Positions 25,945 through 34,382 of a stretch of 64,000 nt of DNA are shown in pieces (within the stretch, counting starts at the first letter, position 1; each line of letters opens with the position of its first letter). The stretch lies in the NCBI GenBank assembly GCA_951812725.1, contig OX638330.1, forward strand, positions 5,311,405 through 5,375,404. Direction: 5' to 3'. The stretch is from an uncultured Caldilineaceae bacterium (GTDB taxonomy: Bacteria > Chloroflexota > Anaerolineae > Caldilineales > Caldilineaceae). Both the position numbers and the translations under genes were made by a program. Below the pieces are notes generated by a model. The model was given only the letters and a program-made list of their open reading frames with translations, searched no databases and was not told the origin of the DNA.

Positions 25945-26837
25945 GCTCTCCGCGGGAGCAGGGTTGGGCATCACTACAGATTCTGGGCGTACGCGTCGAC
26001 TGCGTCGATTTCCAGCAAACCCTTGACGCAATCAGCGCCTGGATCGCGCAAGCGCAGGCCGCAGAAAGAGCCAAGAGAAGTGAGAAGACTGAGCACGCCA
26101 GCCCTTCCGCTGACAACCGTTCTGAAGATGATATCAGCGACGGGCAAACTCGCTCCTCACGCCTCATTCCCCGCTCCTCGCCGTTCCCCCGCCAGGTCTG
26201 CACCGTCAACCCTGAATTCATCATGACCGCGCGCCGCCATTCCGCCTTCGCCCAGGTACTGGCAGCGGCGGACCTGTGTACGCCCGACGGCATCGGCGTG
26301 CTCTGGGCCGCGCGCCTTGCCGGTGTACGCCTGAACGAACGCGTAACCGGCTCCGACGGCATCCACCACATCTGCCAACGGGCCGCTGCGCAAGGGTGGC
26401 GCCTCTTCTTCCTCGGCGCCGCCCCCGGCGTAGCCGAACGCGCCGCCGCCGAACTGTCCCGACTCTATCCCGGTCTGCCCGTCGCTGGCACATACGGCGG
26501 CTCACCCACCGACGCCGACTGGCCCCAAATCCGCCAGCATCTCACCGCCGCCCGCGCCGATCTCCTCTTCGTCGCCTACGGCCATCCCCGCCAGGACATC
26601 TGGATTCACCAGCACCGAGAGGAGCTGCCGGTCGCCGTCGCCCTCGGCATCGGCGGCGCCTTCGACTTCGTAGCCGGCACTGCCCCCCGCGCCCCGCACT
26701 GGCTGCGCCGCCTCGGCCTCGAATGGCTATACCGCCTCGCCCGCCAACCCTGGCGCTGGCGCCGCATGGCCGCCCTGCCGCTGTTCGCACTGCTGGTCCT
26801 GCTGGAATGGGCCCGCCGCCGGCCGGCAAATGAGTAG
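25941..26837 (+). CDS. WecG/TagA/CpsF family glycosyltransferase with an inserted linker
   Basis: A 298-residue GT26-family enzyme (UDP-ManNAcA or GlcNAc-type transferase onto lipid-linked intermediates). Motifs: VDCVDFQQTLDAI, CTVNPEFIMTAR, DLCTPDGIGVLWAARL, NERVTGSDGI, RLFFLGAAPGVAERAAAEL, FVAYGHPRQDIWI, ALGIGGAFDFVAGTAPRAP, RLGLEWLYRLARQPWRW. It ends with a hydrophobic helix (LPLFALLVLLEWARRR) for membrane contact. Residues ~41-85 are a charged, low-complexity insert (AERAKRSEKTEHASPSADNR and on) not found in the usual family, encoded by sequence resembling intergenic GAGAAGTGAG...CCCCGCTCCTC tracts of this window. The ATGA overlap with the GT4 gene indicates an operon for an exopolysaccharide or cell-wall glycan. 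Confidence 0.93.
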   Translation: MSSPREQGWASLQILGVRVDCVDFQQTLDAISAWIAQAQAAERAKRSEKTEHASPSADNRSEDDISDGQTRSSRLIPRSSPFPRQVCTVNPEFIMTARRHSAFAQVLAAADLCTPDGIGVLWAARLAGVRLNERVTGSDGIHHICQRAAAQGWRLFFLGAAPGVAERAAAELSRLYPGLPVAGTYGGSPTDADWPQIRQHLTAARADLLFVAYGHPRQDIWIHQHREELPVAVALGIGGAFDFVAGTAPRAPHWLRRLGLEWLYRLARQPWRWRRMAALPLFALLVLLEWARRRPANE

Positions 26838-26858
26838 GGGCGCCCCTGGTGGGCGCCC
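26838..26858 (+). terminator. Strong hairpin directly after the WecG stop codon
   Basis: GGGCGCCC, loop CTGGT, GGGCGCCC: eight G-C pairs beginning one base after the TAG. It lies between convergent genes and has no T-run on the plus side, so it may be a processing or transcript-end hairpin rather than a classic intrinsic terminator. Confidence 0.5.
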
Positions 26859-26895
26859 TTCCCCGCGGCGAACAGAATCCGGTCCTCCCGGCCCC

Positions 26896-27681
26896 TTATT
26901 CGGTATCCTCCGGTCCCGCTCTGAATAGGCCGCCCATTTCAGGCGGGATTTCACCAGTAAACTGGTTGCCGGTGAGATCAAACATCGTCAGATTGGGTAA
27001 CTTTTCCAGATCGGCTGGTATTCCCCCGGTCAACTGGTTGTCGGACAGTAACAGACTTTCCAGTTTGGTGAGATTGCACAGTTCAGATGGCAACGCTCCC
27101 TCCAGCCGGTTGTCAGACAGTTCCAGCACATCCAGCTCGGTAAGTTCACCCAGTTCAGGTGGGATGGCTCCTGAAAGCTCGTTGCTATAGAGACTTAAGA
27201 GGTACAGGTTGGAAAGCTGGCCAAGAGCCGGAGGTATGGGGCCCGTCAATCTGTTGTTTCCAAGATCCAGTTCGCAAAGCTTGGAGAGCCTGGCTAAAGT
27301 TGGCGGGATAACTCCTGTCAGGCGGTTGGCGCTCAATCGCAAAATTTCCAGATTTCTGAGTCGACCTAACGCAGGAGGTATGATTCCGGTAAGTACGTTT
27401 CCGGCGAGGTCCAACCAGTGCAACTCGGACAGTCTGGCCAGTTCAGCGGGAATCCTCCCTGATATCCCTTGCCAGGACAGGTTCAAACCAATCACACGCA
27501 GCACTTTCGCCTCTGGGTCCGAGGCTACGCCTTCCCACTCATGAACGGGCACTCGTTCATCCCAGTTCAATACGCCGTAACCGTCCAGCGTGTCCCTTGC
27601 TTTCAGGAGGATTTCGAAGTCCCCTGTCAGTCTGGAGCCGGTTCTTTTGCTTACCTCTTGCTTCCTTCCGTTTTCGCTCAT
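26896..27681 (-). CDS. Plant-type leucine-rich repeat protein (cytoplasmic form)
   Basis: A 261-residue LRR protein. The N-terminal cap resembles the plant LRRNT_2 domain: ILLKARDTLDGYGVLNWDER, HEWEGVASDPE, VIGLNLSWQGISGRIPAELA. It is followed by about seven 24-residue repeats of the plant-specific type LxxLxxLxLxxNxLxGxIPxxL (LAGNVLTGIIPPALG, SANRLTGVIPPTLA and on), and a short polar tail. No signal peptide is visible, unlike the other two LRR proteins in this window. Such repeats form a curved binding surface for protein partners; the partner is unknown. It is convergent with the wecG gene and alone on its strand apart from the small gene behind it. Confidence 0.88.
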   Translation of the reverse strand: MSENGRKQEVSKRTGSRLTGDFEILLKARDTLDGYGVLNWDERVPVHEWEGVASDPEAKVLRVIGLNLSWQGISGRIPAELARLSELHWLDLAGNVLTGIIPPALGRLRNLEILRLSANRLTGVIPPTLARLSKLCELDLGNNRLTGPIPPALGQLSNLYLLSLYSNELSGAIPPELGELTELDVLELSDNRLEGALPSELCNLTKLESLLLSDNQLTGGIPADLEKLPNLTMFDLTGNQFTGEIPPEMGGLFRAGPEDTE

Positions 27682-27792
27682 GACCCTGCTTATCCCTTCT
27701 CCAGTTCATTCGCCGCGCTCTTGATTCGCGTGTGGGGGCAGGTCGGCAAGGCGCGCGGCGTCCACGATCTGCCGCTGTTCGCTTACTTGCGC

Positions 27793-28068
27793 CTATTGTG
27801 GCCCTCGCTGTTTGGCGTCCAGGTAGTCCATCACCTGCGCCGCAATCTCTCTGTTCGGTTCGGCCGGCGCGATGGACGCTTCCGCCGCCTGCATGGCCGC
27901 GGCCGCGGTCGGATAGTTCTTGCCCTGCCCTGTCTCTTGCCCTTGCAGCGTGCGCACAACGAAAGCCCACAGGCCGGAACGCTCCAACGACACAACCGCC
28001 GCCCGCGTCCGGTTCGCAAGCCCGCTGTTGATATAATCCCCTCGCCGTGTCAACCGCCATCCACGCAC
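27793..28068 (-). CDS. Small hypothetical protein (91 aa)
   Basis: A 91-codon frame from GTG at 28068 (GGGGGA just upstream). The product starts VRGWRLTRRGDYINSGLANR and has the character of a real small domain: GLWAFVVRTLQGQ, then YPTAAAAMQAAEASI and a helical end EIAAQVMDYLDAKQRG. The pattern aromatic-strand / G-strand / A-rich helix recalls small DUF proteins with a beta-beta-beta-alpha fold. I do not recognise the family. It precedes the LRR gene on the same strand. Confidence is moderate because of length and the non-ATG start. Confidence 0.45.
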   Translation of the reverse strand: MRGWRLTRRGDYINSGLANRTRAAVVSLERSGLWAFVVRTLQGQETGQGKNYPTAAAAMQAAEASIAPAEPNREIAAQVMDYLDAKQRGPQ

Positions 28069-28334
28069 TGTTCCCCCTTAGTGCTTGCCGACGCGGGCCG
28101 GTTGCCGCGTCTGTGCTCTTCCTGTTCGTCTGTAAATCCCTCAGCGTGTTTCAATCCCCTCACCAGGAATCGTTCTTTTCTGACCCTTACCCGCAAGTCC
28201 CGGTATTTCCTGTACACACCCAACATGCGTTGCAGACTCTACCCGGAGTCCCGGGTACGCAGCGCCAAACGGCCAGTGTAAACGCCCGCGCCACACAAAT
28301 CACAGCCCAACTCCGAAATCCCGGGAATCACAGT

Positions 28335-29717
28335 TCAGACAACGATCTGTTCATTGCGGGCCCCGTCTTCAGTTCGTCTCTTTCCCCTGCGATTCCACAT
28401 ATGTTTGCGATATGCTTCAAACTCCTTCTTTTCCGTCCTCCGCCACTTTTCGATTGCTTTGATTGCTTCCCTGATCGACCGAACTTTCCCTCTGACATGT
28501 TTGCAATGGTGCGGAAGTCCAGGAACATCATCATTGTGGTACCTGTAAACAATCCATTCATTCGAGTCATAAAGAACTATGACAAGCTCTACTCCATTGA
28601 TATGACACCTATACCCCTCGCAATCATTTCCTCCTTCGTACAGTTCTAAATGCGAATACTTTTCTTCATGTCTTCTGAATGCCTCCTTTGCCAGGTCTTC
28701 ATTACTCTGGTTGTCACTTACTCTTTCTGCTTTGGTGCGAGGCTCAAATAAGAAATCCTCGATGTAAGCAGGAACCGATTCAGTGATCTCTGCTTTCACG
28801 GAGGGAACAAGAATGAAATCTCTTACATAAGGGTCGCCGGATTCAATCAATTTGATCTTTATCTCTTCGGACCGTCTGACTTTTTCAAAGAGATTTTCAT
28901 CAGGGTTCCAAACTATCTCTCCCATCTGGGCGCGACGCAGAAAATAGGCAAAGTCATTGTCAACCCATTTGACATTGACTTTGACAACCATCCTATTCAA
29001 TATCTCCCTGGTGGAAGGCAGAAGTTCGATGAGGTCGAGGGTGCTTTCTGCATGATGGTAGATCAGATCGGCGTACGCGTTCATGGGGACGTTTTTGTGG
29101 CTCTTCCGCATCCAGCGGATTATGTCGTCCCTCTCACGCTGACCGGCGCTAGTTTCGCAAATATGGTCGACCCAATCAAGGTGATGGTCGATCCTTTGTT
29201 CTACAGAGTTCAGTACGTGATTCGTGAACACTCTGGCTTGAAGGATGTCGGTTAAGGTGGACCAGATTTCAAGCATGGCGCCGGCGTGAGTTGTGGGCGG
29301 CATTTCGCCGTCCAGAAGGAAATAGCGCCACTTCTGGTAGCCCTTGTCAATGCCCTCAAGAAAGCGGTCAACCGTTTCCGGTTCAATGTAGTCATGCAGG
29401 GAGCGAAAAATGGAGTAGGACTTTCGAAGAACGTCTTTCTCCTCGTCGACAAGATCCTTGAACAGTTGACCAATATTATGGTTGTAATGCCTGCTTTTTT
29501 CGAAGGAATTTCGCATCTTTAGAAGGCATTTCAAACTTTGTTCAATGCCGGAATAGCAGCATGTGACGATCCCCCATGCTGCGATGGCGTCATACTCAGC
29601 GATCATATCTCGTTGGATGGGGTGCTCGTGGTAGGAGCGATATTGCCTTTGCTGCGCTTCAATGAGTCTTCTGGCAGGCCCAAAGAACCTTTTCTTGCCC
29701 ATGGAATCAAGGGGCAT
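28335..29717 (-). CDS. HEPN-like domain protein of the restriction-modification island
   Basis: A 460-residue protein. I start it at MPLDSMGKKRFF (ATG at 29717), because AAGGA lies nine bases upstream and the earlier alternatives overlap an hsdS relic. Residues ~40-150 look HEPN-like, all-helical: AAWGIVTCCYSGIEQSLKCL, a HYNHNIGQLFKDL segment, and IFRSLHDYIE, where the Arg and His could be the RNase-type R-x-H pair of HEPN domains, though the spacing is unusual. The middle and C-terminal parts (VKVNVKWVDNDF; WIVYRYHNDDVPGLPHH) are unrecognised. It is cytoplasmic, markedly more AT-rich than the flanking genes, and last in the minus-strand series hsdMS, FRG-TPR, relic, this gene. A toxin or defence effector role is inferred from the HEPN resemblance and location only. 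Confidence 0.6.
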   Translation of the reverse strand: MPLDSMGKKRFFGPARRLIEAQQRQYRSYHEHPIQRDMIAEYDAIAAWGIVTCCYSGIEQSLKCLLKMRNSFEKSRHYNHNIGQLFKDLVDEEKDVLRKSYSIFRSLHDYIEPETVDRFLEGIDKGYQKWRYFLLDGEMPPTTHAGAMLEIWSTLTDILQARVFTNHVLNSVEQRIDHHLDWVDHICETSAGQRERDDIIRWMRKSHKNVPMNAYADLIYHHAESTLDLIELLPSTREILNRMVVKVNVKWVDNDFAYFLRRAQMGEIVWNPDENLFEKVRRSEEIKIKLIESGDPYVRDFILVPSVKAEITESVPAYIEDFLFEPRTKAERVSDNQSNEDLAKEAFRRHEEKYSHLELYEGGNDCEGYRCHINGVELVIVLYDSNEWIVYRYHNDDVPGLPHHCKHVRGKVRSIREAIKAIEKWRRTEKKEFEAYRKHMWNRRGKRRTEDGARNEQIVV

Positions 29718-29743
29718 GATCTTGTTCATTCCTTCATTCAACG

Positions 29744-29845
29744 TTAATTCTCCCAAACTCGGGCAATTGTATCCCGAATCTTCTTCTCAAATCGTCCCAT
29801 CAGTTCGCGATTGGCGTCGGCAAGGGCTTGCTCGGCTTCGCCCCG
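29744..29845 (-). pseudogene. C-terminal relic of an hsdS (type I specificity) gene
   Basis: In one minus-strand frame this stretch reads AEQALADANRELMGRFEKK, then IRDTIARVWEN and a TAA stop at 29744. It matches the end of the intact hsdMS product, AEQALVNANSDLTERMEKK followed by IRAVVGRVWG, at the same spacing. The reading frame has no start and is bounded upstream by the stop of the FRG-TPR gene at 29876. It is therefore the tail of a second, lost specificity subunit. The HEPN-like gene begins just behind it. Confidence 0.75.
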
Positions 29846-29875
29846 TCGGTATTCGGGCGAAGCGCGGGTCGTGAG

Positions 29876-31831
29876 TTATGGACCGGGAGGGCGAAAAGGT
29901 GAATCAATCTCATTCGCCTTGGCAAAGTCATTCTGTGCGCCTTCTTCGTTTCCTAGCGCGCGTTTTGCAATCCCACGATTGTAGTACGCCTTTGCGAGTT
30001 GTGGATTGAGTTCAATCGCCTTGTCGTAGTCGGCGATGGCCCCCTGATAGTCGCCTGATTCTCTTTTTGCAACCCCACGATTGTTGTAGGCATTGACGTG
30101 TTGTGGATTGAGTTCAACCGCTTTGTCGTAGTCGGCGATGGCCCCCTTATGATCGCCTGAATCGCTCTTTGCAATCCCACGGTTGTAGTATGCCTCGGCG
30201 TGTTGTGGATTGAGTTCAATCCCCTTGTCGAAGTCGGCGATGGCCCCCTGATGGTCGCCTGACTCGCTCTTTGCAATCCCACGGCTGAAGTATGTCTCGG
30301 CGTGTTGTGGATTGAGTTCAACCGCTATGTCGTAGTCGGCGATGGCCCCCTGATGATCGCCTGAAAAGTTCTTTGCAATCCCACGATTGATGTATGCCCC
30401 GGCGTCTTGTGGATTAAGTTCAATCGCCTTGTTGAAGTCGGCGATGCCTCCTTGATAGTTGCCTAATTCGCCCTTTGCAACCCCACGACTATTGAATGCC
30501 TCAGCATGTTGTGGATTGAGTTCAATCGCTCTGTTGAAGTCGGCGATGGCCCCTTGATGATCGCCTGCAATGTTCTTTAAAGTCCCACGATTGTAGTATG
30601 CCTTTGCGAGTTGTGAATTGAGTTCAATCGCCTTGTCGAAGTCGGCGAAGCCTCCTTGATAGTCGCCTAATTCGCTTTTTGTAACCCCACGATTGTAGTA
30701 TGCCTCGGCGTCTTGTGGATTGACTTCAATCGCTTTGTCGAAGTCGGCGATGGCCCCCTGATGATCGCCTAATTCTCTCTTTGCAATCCCACGATTGTTG
30801 TAGGCATCGGCGTATTGTGGATTGAGTTCAATCGCCTTGTCGAAGTCGGCGATGGTCCCCTGATGATCGCCTGAATCGCTCTTTGCATTCCCACGATTGT
30901 TGTATGCCATGGCGTCTTGTGGATTGAGTTCAATCGCCTTGTCGAAGTCGGCGATGCCTCCTTGATAGTCGCCTGACGCGCTTTTTGCAACCCCTCGATT
31001 GTTGTAGGCATCGGCGTATTGTGGATTGAGTTCAATTGCTTTGTCATAGCGTTCTATTGCCTGCTGATGTTCTCCTCGCTGATAGAATGTTATGCCCAGA
31101 TAAAAGGAATCCTCCGCTGAAAACTTATCGTATGGTTGGTCGTGGGCATTGTAGCGGGCAAAGCCGGAGAGGTCGTTGAAGAGCTTCGATCCTCTTATGC
31201 CGAATCTTTTTTCCAATGCTACTGAAATGCTCTTCTTGCAGTCTGCGGCTATTGTAATTTCCTCGTAATGGCTTTCTTCTATCTTCCCTTCTCCAAAGAC
31301 AAGAACTGATTGCTGAGCAACGATGCGGTTGTTCAGGCCACTGGGCTCCCATTTCCACAGTCTGCCCTGAATCAGGAACTCTTTGACTGGTCTTTTCAGG
31401 TCTTCATAACGTATGGTAGAAAAATTTTCGATACTATCCGTTGCCATAGCGACAACTTTGCCTGGTTGACCTTTTTCTTCCTGACATGCAAACCAGAGAG
31501 CAATCAGGGCATTGGTCGTAAAGTCGATCAAGCAGGTCGCCGCGCCATAGTGTTGCAGTTCCGCAAGGAGCTCCAGATCGGAAAGACTCCCGTCCAGTCG
31601 TTCCCGAAATCCCTGTAAACTGGCTTCATCCAATAGATGATTAATATAGTTTTGGAAAGTGACCGCGGGCAGTGTCTCAATCGAAATGTCTTCCGATTTT
31701 CTTATTCTCCGATACGCGGATGATTCTACCTCCCAATCGGCGTCAGCCAGCCCGCGATAGAGATACAACCCGCCTTGCAACCCCTTTGTCCACGCAATAA
31801 ACTCTTCAACAGTTTTGATCGGTTCAGTCAT
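29876..31831 (-). CDS. FRG domain protein with twelve TPR repeats
   Basis: A 651-residue protein, ATG at 31831 inside the 3' end of hsdMS (8-bp overlap) with AAGGA upstream, so it is translationally coupled to the methylase. Residues ~18-210 are an FRG domain (LYLYRGLADADWEVESSAYR; LQHYGAATCLIDFTTNALIA then LWFAC), named for its F/Y-R-G motif and common in defence loci, function undetermined. From ~254 to the end are twelve 34-residue tetratricopeptide repeats (YNNRGxAKxxxGDxQGAIAD, FDKAIELNPQ), typical of protein-protein scaffolds. The repeats are nearly identical at DNA level (102-bp period), so their number may vary between strains. It is cytoplasmic. A sensor/effector partnered with the type I system is the simplest inference. 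Confidence 0.88.
   Translation of the reverse strand: MTEPIKTVEEFIAWTKGLQGGLYLYRGLADADWEVESSAYRRIRKSEDISIETLPAVTFQNYINHLLDEASLQGFRERLDGSLSDLELLAELQHYGAATCLIDFTTNALIALWFACQEEKGQPGKVVAMATDSIENFSTIRYEDLKRPVKEFLIQGRLWKWEPSGLNNRIVAQQSVLVFGEGKIEESHYEEITIAADCKKSISVALEKRFGIRGSKLFNDLSGFARYNAHDQPYDKFSAEDSFYLGITFYQRGEHQQAIERYDKAIELNPQYADAYNNRGVAKSASGDYQGGIADFDKAIELNPQDAMAYNNRGNAKSDSGDHQGTIADFDKAIELNPQYADAYNNRGIAKRELGDHQGAIADFDKAIEVNPQDAEAYYNRGVTKSELGDYQGGFADFDKAIELNSQLAKAYYNRGTLKNIAGDHQGAIADFNRAIELNPQHAEAFNSRGVAKGELGNYQGGIADFNKAIELNPQDAGAYINRGIAKNFSGDHQGAIADYDIAVELNPQHAETYFSRGIAKSESGDHQGAIADFDKGIELNPQHAEAYYNRGIAKSDSGDHKGAIADYDKAVELNPQHVNAYNNRGVAKRESGDYQGAIADYDKAIELNPQLAKAYYNRGIAKRALGNEEGAQNDFAKANEIDSPFRPPGP
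29970..31070 (-). repeat. 102-bp tandem repeats encoding the TPR array
   Basis: About eleven copies of a 102-bp unit (34 codons) containing near-constant blocks such as GTTGTGGATTGAGTTCAA and TCGGCGATGGCCCC. They encode the TPRs of the FRG protein. High DNA identity suggests recent homogenisation or expansion. Confidence 0.85.
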
Positions 31832-34382
31832 CTGCTTTCCTTATGGGTTCAGCTTCGACCTTTTCCTTCCCCCAGACTCGCCCAACAACCGCCCGGATTT
31901 TCTTTTCCATGCGTTCGGTTAGATCGCTGTTAGCATTGACAAGTGCTTGCTCGGCATCGAGTTCGGCTACAATGGCCTGCTGAGTCTTGGAAGGTGGTAA
32001 AGGGATTCGATAGGCGGCCAGCGACTTTGCATTTATGTTGGCTTGACCAATTGCGCGGCTTGCGTACTGCTTAATTCCGGTTTGAAACTCATCGGTATTC
32101 ATGAATGCGTTTACGTAGAACGGATTCGCAATGTTTTCTGAAACGGTGAGCCGGATCAGGTAGGATGCGAAACAGTACCGTCCATCCAAGTCGAATATTC
32201 CCGTCCTGCCTACGTGTTCAAAGCTGTTGGTGCGATTGAAAAGAATGTCGCCACGCTTAAGCTTGTATTTCTTGTAATCATCAGTAGAAATGTCGGCACA
32301 CTTCATGTTACCCTGGTCAGTACATATTCCCTTGACAAGCTCATTCATACGGAAAGTCTTGTAACCCCTATTTTCAGTGTTTAGACGAGACGACAAGCCG
32401 TACTGAATCCTCTCACACAGGGCCCCCAACTCCACCATCGGCCAATCCGGATCAACGTGAATATGCGGCTGGTAGTTCTCAACAACAGCCCGCGCCCCGT
32501 CAATCACTTTCTGGTACCCATCAATCTCCGCGACGATCTCCTCCTGCACTTCCAGCGGAGGCAGAGGGATTTGGATTTTTTGTATGCCCCCTTTATTAAT
32601 TGAGGCGAAGGCTGCTCCTGCACTACCTGTAATTTCTGATTCCATACCCCGAAGAACATAGAATGCAAACTTCGAATGCAAGTAACCATCACGTGGTCGG
32701 ATCGCGGCGAGTCCGCGGCCCATACAGATTCTTTGAGATGTAAAGTTAACTGGCCCAACTGGCGCCCTCACGGACATAAGCATATCATTCTGTTCTGCGA
32801 TTCTTCGCGGATCGGTTGTCCACTTTACAGGCTCACCGATAAACATATCACCAAATTCAGTCTTGCCCTGATAGAAAGGCGTTCCGACACCTTCTCGGTT
32901 GTAGGACTTTCCAGGCGGAGACAGGCCCGAGATTATCTCGGCAACATCCCCCAAAGCGACAATCGGAAAATTTGACGATGCAATCGTGGTTTTCCGATAT
33001 CGCTCCCCGCTCAGATTGTAATCCCCATCCTCGACCACCCTCTCCTTTTCAACAATCAGACCGTTTTTTGGCTGCGTTCCACTCGCCGCGTATTCCGCCC
33101 CGCGTTCCGCCGCAAAGGCGACCGTAGTTGGCTGGGAATCGCCCACCCGCAACCGCCGCATGTACGCGGCGATCTCATCCCGCACCCGCGGCAAATCATT
33201 CTCGTCAATCGGCCGCCGCTGCGCACCCAAGTCAAATCCGTCATTCTCCACCTTGAAAAACGCGATCCTGTCCGTCCTGCTTGCTAGCCCCTTGTCCAGC
33301 AAAAGGATCGATGTCTTAACCCCCGAATAGGGATTGAAGACACCCGCCGGCAGCGAGACCACTGCTACCAAGCTCTCCTCGACCAGCTTCTTGCGCAACT
33401 GCTTGTGCGCGTTCTGGCTCTGGAAGATGATCCCCTCCGGCACTATGATCCCTGCCCGTCCACCAGCGTTCAGGTGCTCGGCCATGTAGTCCACGAACAG
33501 CACCTCGCTGCGCCGGGACTTTACCGAGAAGCGGTTGTGCGGCCGGATCCCCCCTTTCGGCGACATGAACGGCGGGTTGGCCAGGATCACGTCGGCGTCC
33601 TCGTTCCAGCGCTCCTCGCTCGTCAGCGTGTCGTACTCGTAGATGTGCGGATCGACAAGCCCGTGCAGATACATATTGACCAGCGACAGCCGCACCATGT
33701 CCGGCGAAATATCGTAGCCTATCAGGTTCCGGGCCAGCCGTCTCTTCTCGTCCGGTGTCAAGGTGCTGTTCCCGTCGGCGTCCGTGTTCGCGGCCTCGAT
33801 GTGCTTGTAGGAGGAGATGAGGAATCCAGCCGTCCCGCAGGCCGGGTCAAGGATCACATCCTCCTTCTTCGGGTCCACGATCGACACGATGAAGTCAATG
33901 ATGTGCCGCGGCGTGCGGAACTGGCCTGCGTCGCCCTGCGAATCCATCACCGACAGCAGGTACTCGAACGCGTCGCCCAGCCGCTCCGAATGGTCATAGG
34001 TGAAGCCGTCGATCACTTTCAGGAAGGCGCGCAGCGTTTCCGGGTCGCGATAGGGCAGCAAGGCGTTGCTGAAGATGTCCCGGAACAGTTGCGGGATGCC
34101 AGCGTTCTGGTCCATGCGCTCGATCGCCTCGGCGTAAAGAGTGCGCGTCTCGTGGCCCCCCAGCCCTGGCCGCATCAGCCTGGCCCAACTGTATTGACCG
34201 AACTCCCCGGCGAAAAACGACCGATCGCCCCCCAACTCCTCGCTGAGCCCGTCCATGTCGTCCATGAACTTGTAGATCAGCGCAATCGTGATCTGCTCCA
34301 CCTGGCTCTTCGGGTCCGGCACCTTCCCAACCAGAATGTCGCGGGCCGTGTCAATCCGTCGTTTCGTTTCAACGTCCAGCAT
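31824..34382 (-). CDS. hsdM: Type I restriction-modification methylase fused to specificity subunit (HsdM-HsdS)
   Basis: An 852-residue fusion. Residues 1-~460 are an N6-adenine methyltransferase of the HsdM class: helical N-domain, GDAFEYLLSVMDSQGDAGQF, the SAM-binding DPACGTAGF at 179-187, and catalytic NPPF at 269-272. After a linker (NLSGERYRKTT, ~465), an HsdS-like half carries two target-recognition domains (VALGDVAEIISGLSPPGKSY to IQIPLPPLEVQEEIVAEIDG; MVELGALCERIQYGLSS to YRIPLPPSKTQQAIVAELDA) each followed by a long spacer helix. M and S normally are separate genes; fusion gives one polypeptide able to bind and methylate. It works with HsdR encoded at 37614-40160. The FRG-TPR gene overlaps its 3' end. 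The recognition sequence cannot be read from the protein. Confidence 0.93.
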   Translation of the reverse strand: MLDVETKRRIDTARDILVGKVPDPKSQVEQITIALIYKFMDDMDGLSEELGGDRSFFAGEFGQYSWARLMRPGLGGHETRTLYAEAIERMDQNAGIPQLFRDIFSNALLPYRDPETLRAFLKVIDGFTYDHSERLGDAFEYLLSVMDSQGDAGQFRTPRHIIDFIVSIVDPKKEDVILDPACGTAGFLISSYKHIEAANTDADGNSTLTPDEKRRLARNLIGYDISPDMVRLSLVNMYLHGLVDPHIYEYDTLTSEERWNEDADVILANPPFMSPKGGIRPHNRFSVKSRRSEVLFVDYMAEHLNAGGRAGIIVPEGIIFQSQNAHKQLRKKLVEESLVAVVSLPAGVFNPYSGVKTSILLLDKGLASRTDRIAFFKVENDGFDLGAQRRPIDENDLPRVRDEIAAYMRRLRVGDSQPTTVAFAAERGAEYAASGTQPKNGLIVEKERVVEDGDYNLSGERYRKTTIASSNFPIVALGDVAEIISGLSPPGKSYNREGVGTPFYQGKTEFGDMFIGEPVKWTTDPRRIAEQNDMLMSVRAPVGPVNFTSQRICMGRGLAAIRPRDGYLHSKFAFYVLRGMESEITGSAGAAFASINKGGIQKIQIPLPPLEVQEEIVAEIDGYQKVIDGARAVVENYQPHIHVDPDWPMVELGALCERIQYGLSSRLNTENRGYKTFRMNELVKGICTDQGNMKCADISTDDYKKYKLKRGDILFNRTNSFEHVGRTGIFDLDGRYCFASYLIRLTVSENIANPFYVNAFMNTDEFQTGIKQYASRAIGQANINAKSLAAYRIPLPPSKTQQAIVAELDAEQALVNANSDLTERMEKKIRAVVGRVWGKEKVEAEPIRKADD

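Noticed and set aside
29970..31070. 102-bp repeats considered as a noncoding array
   Set aside because: They are in frame and encode TPRs of the FRG protein throughout.
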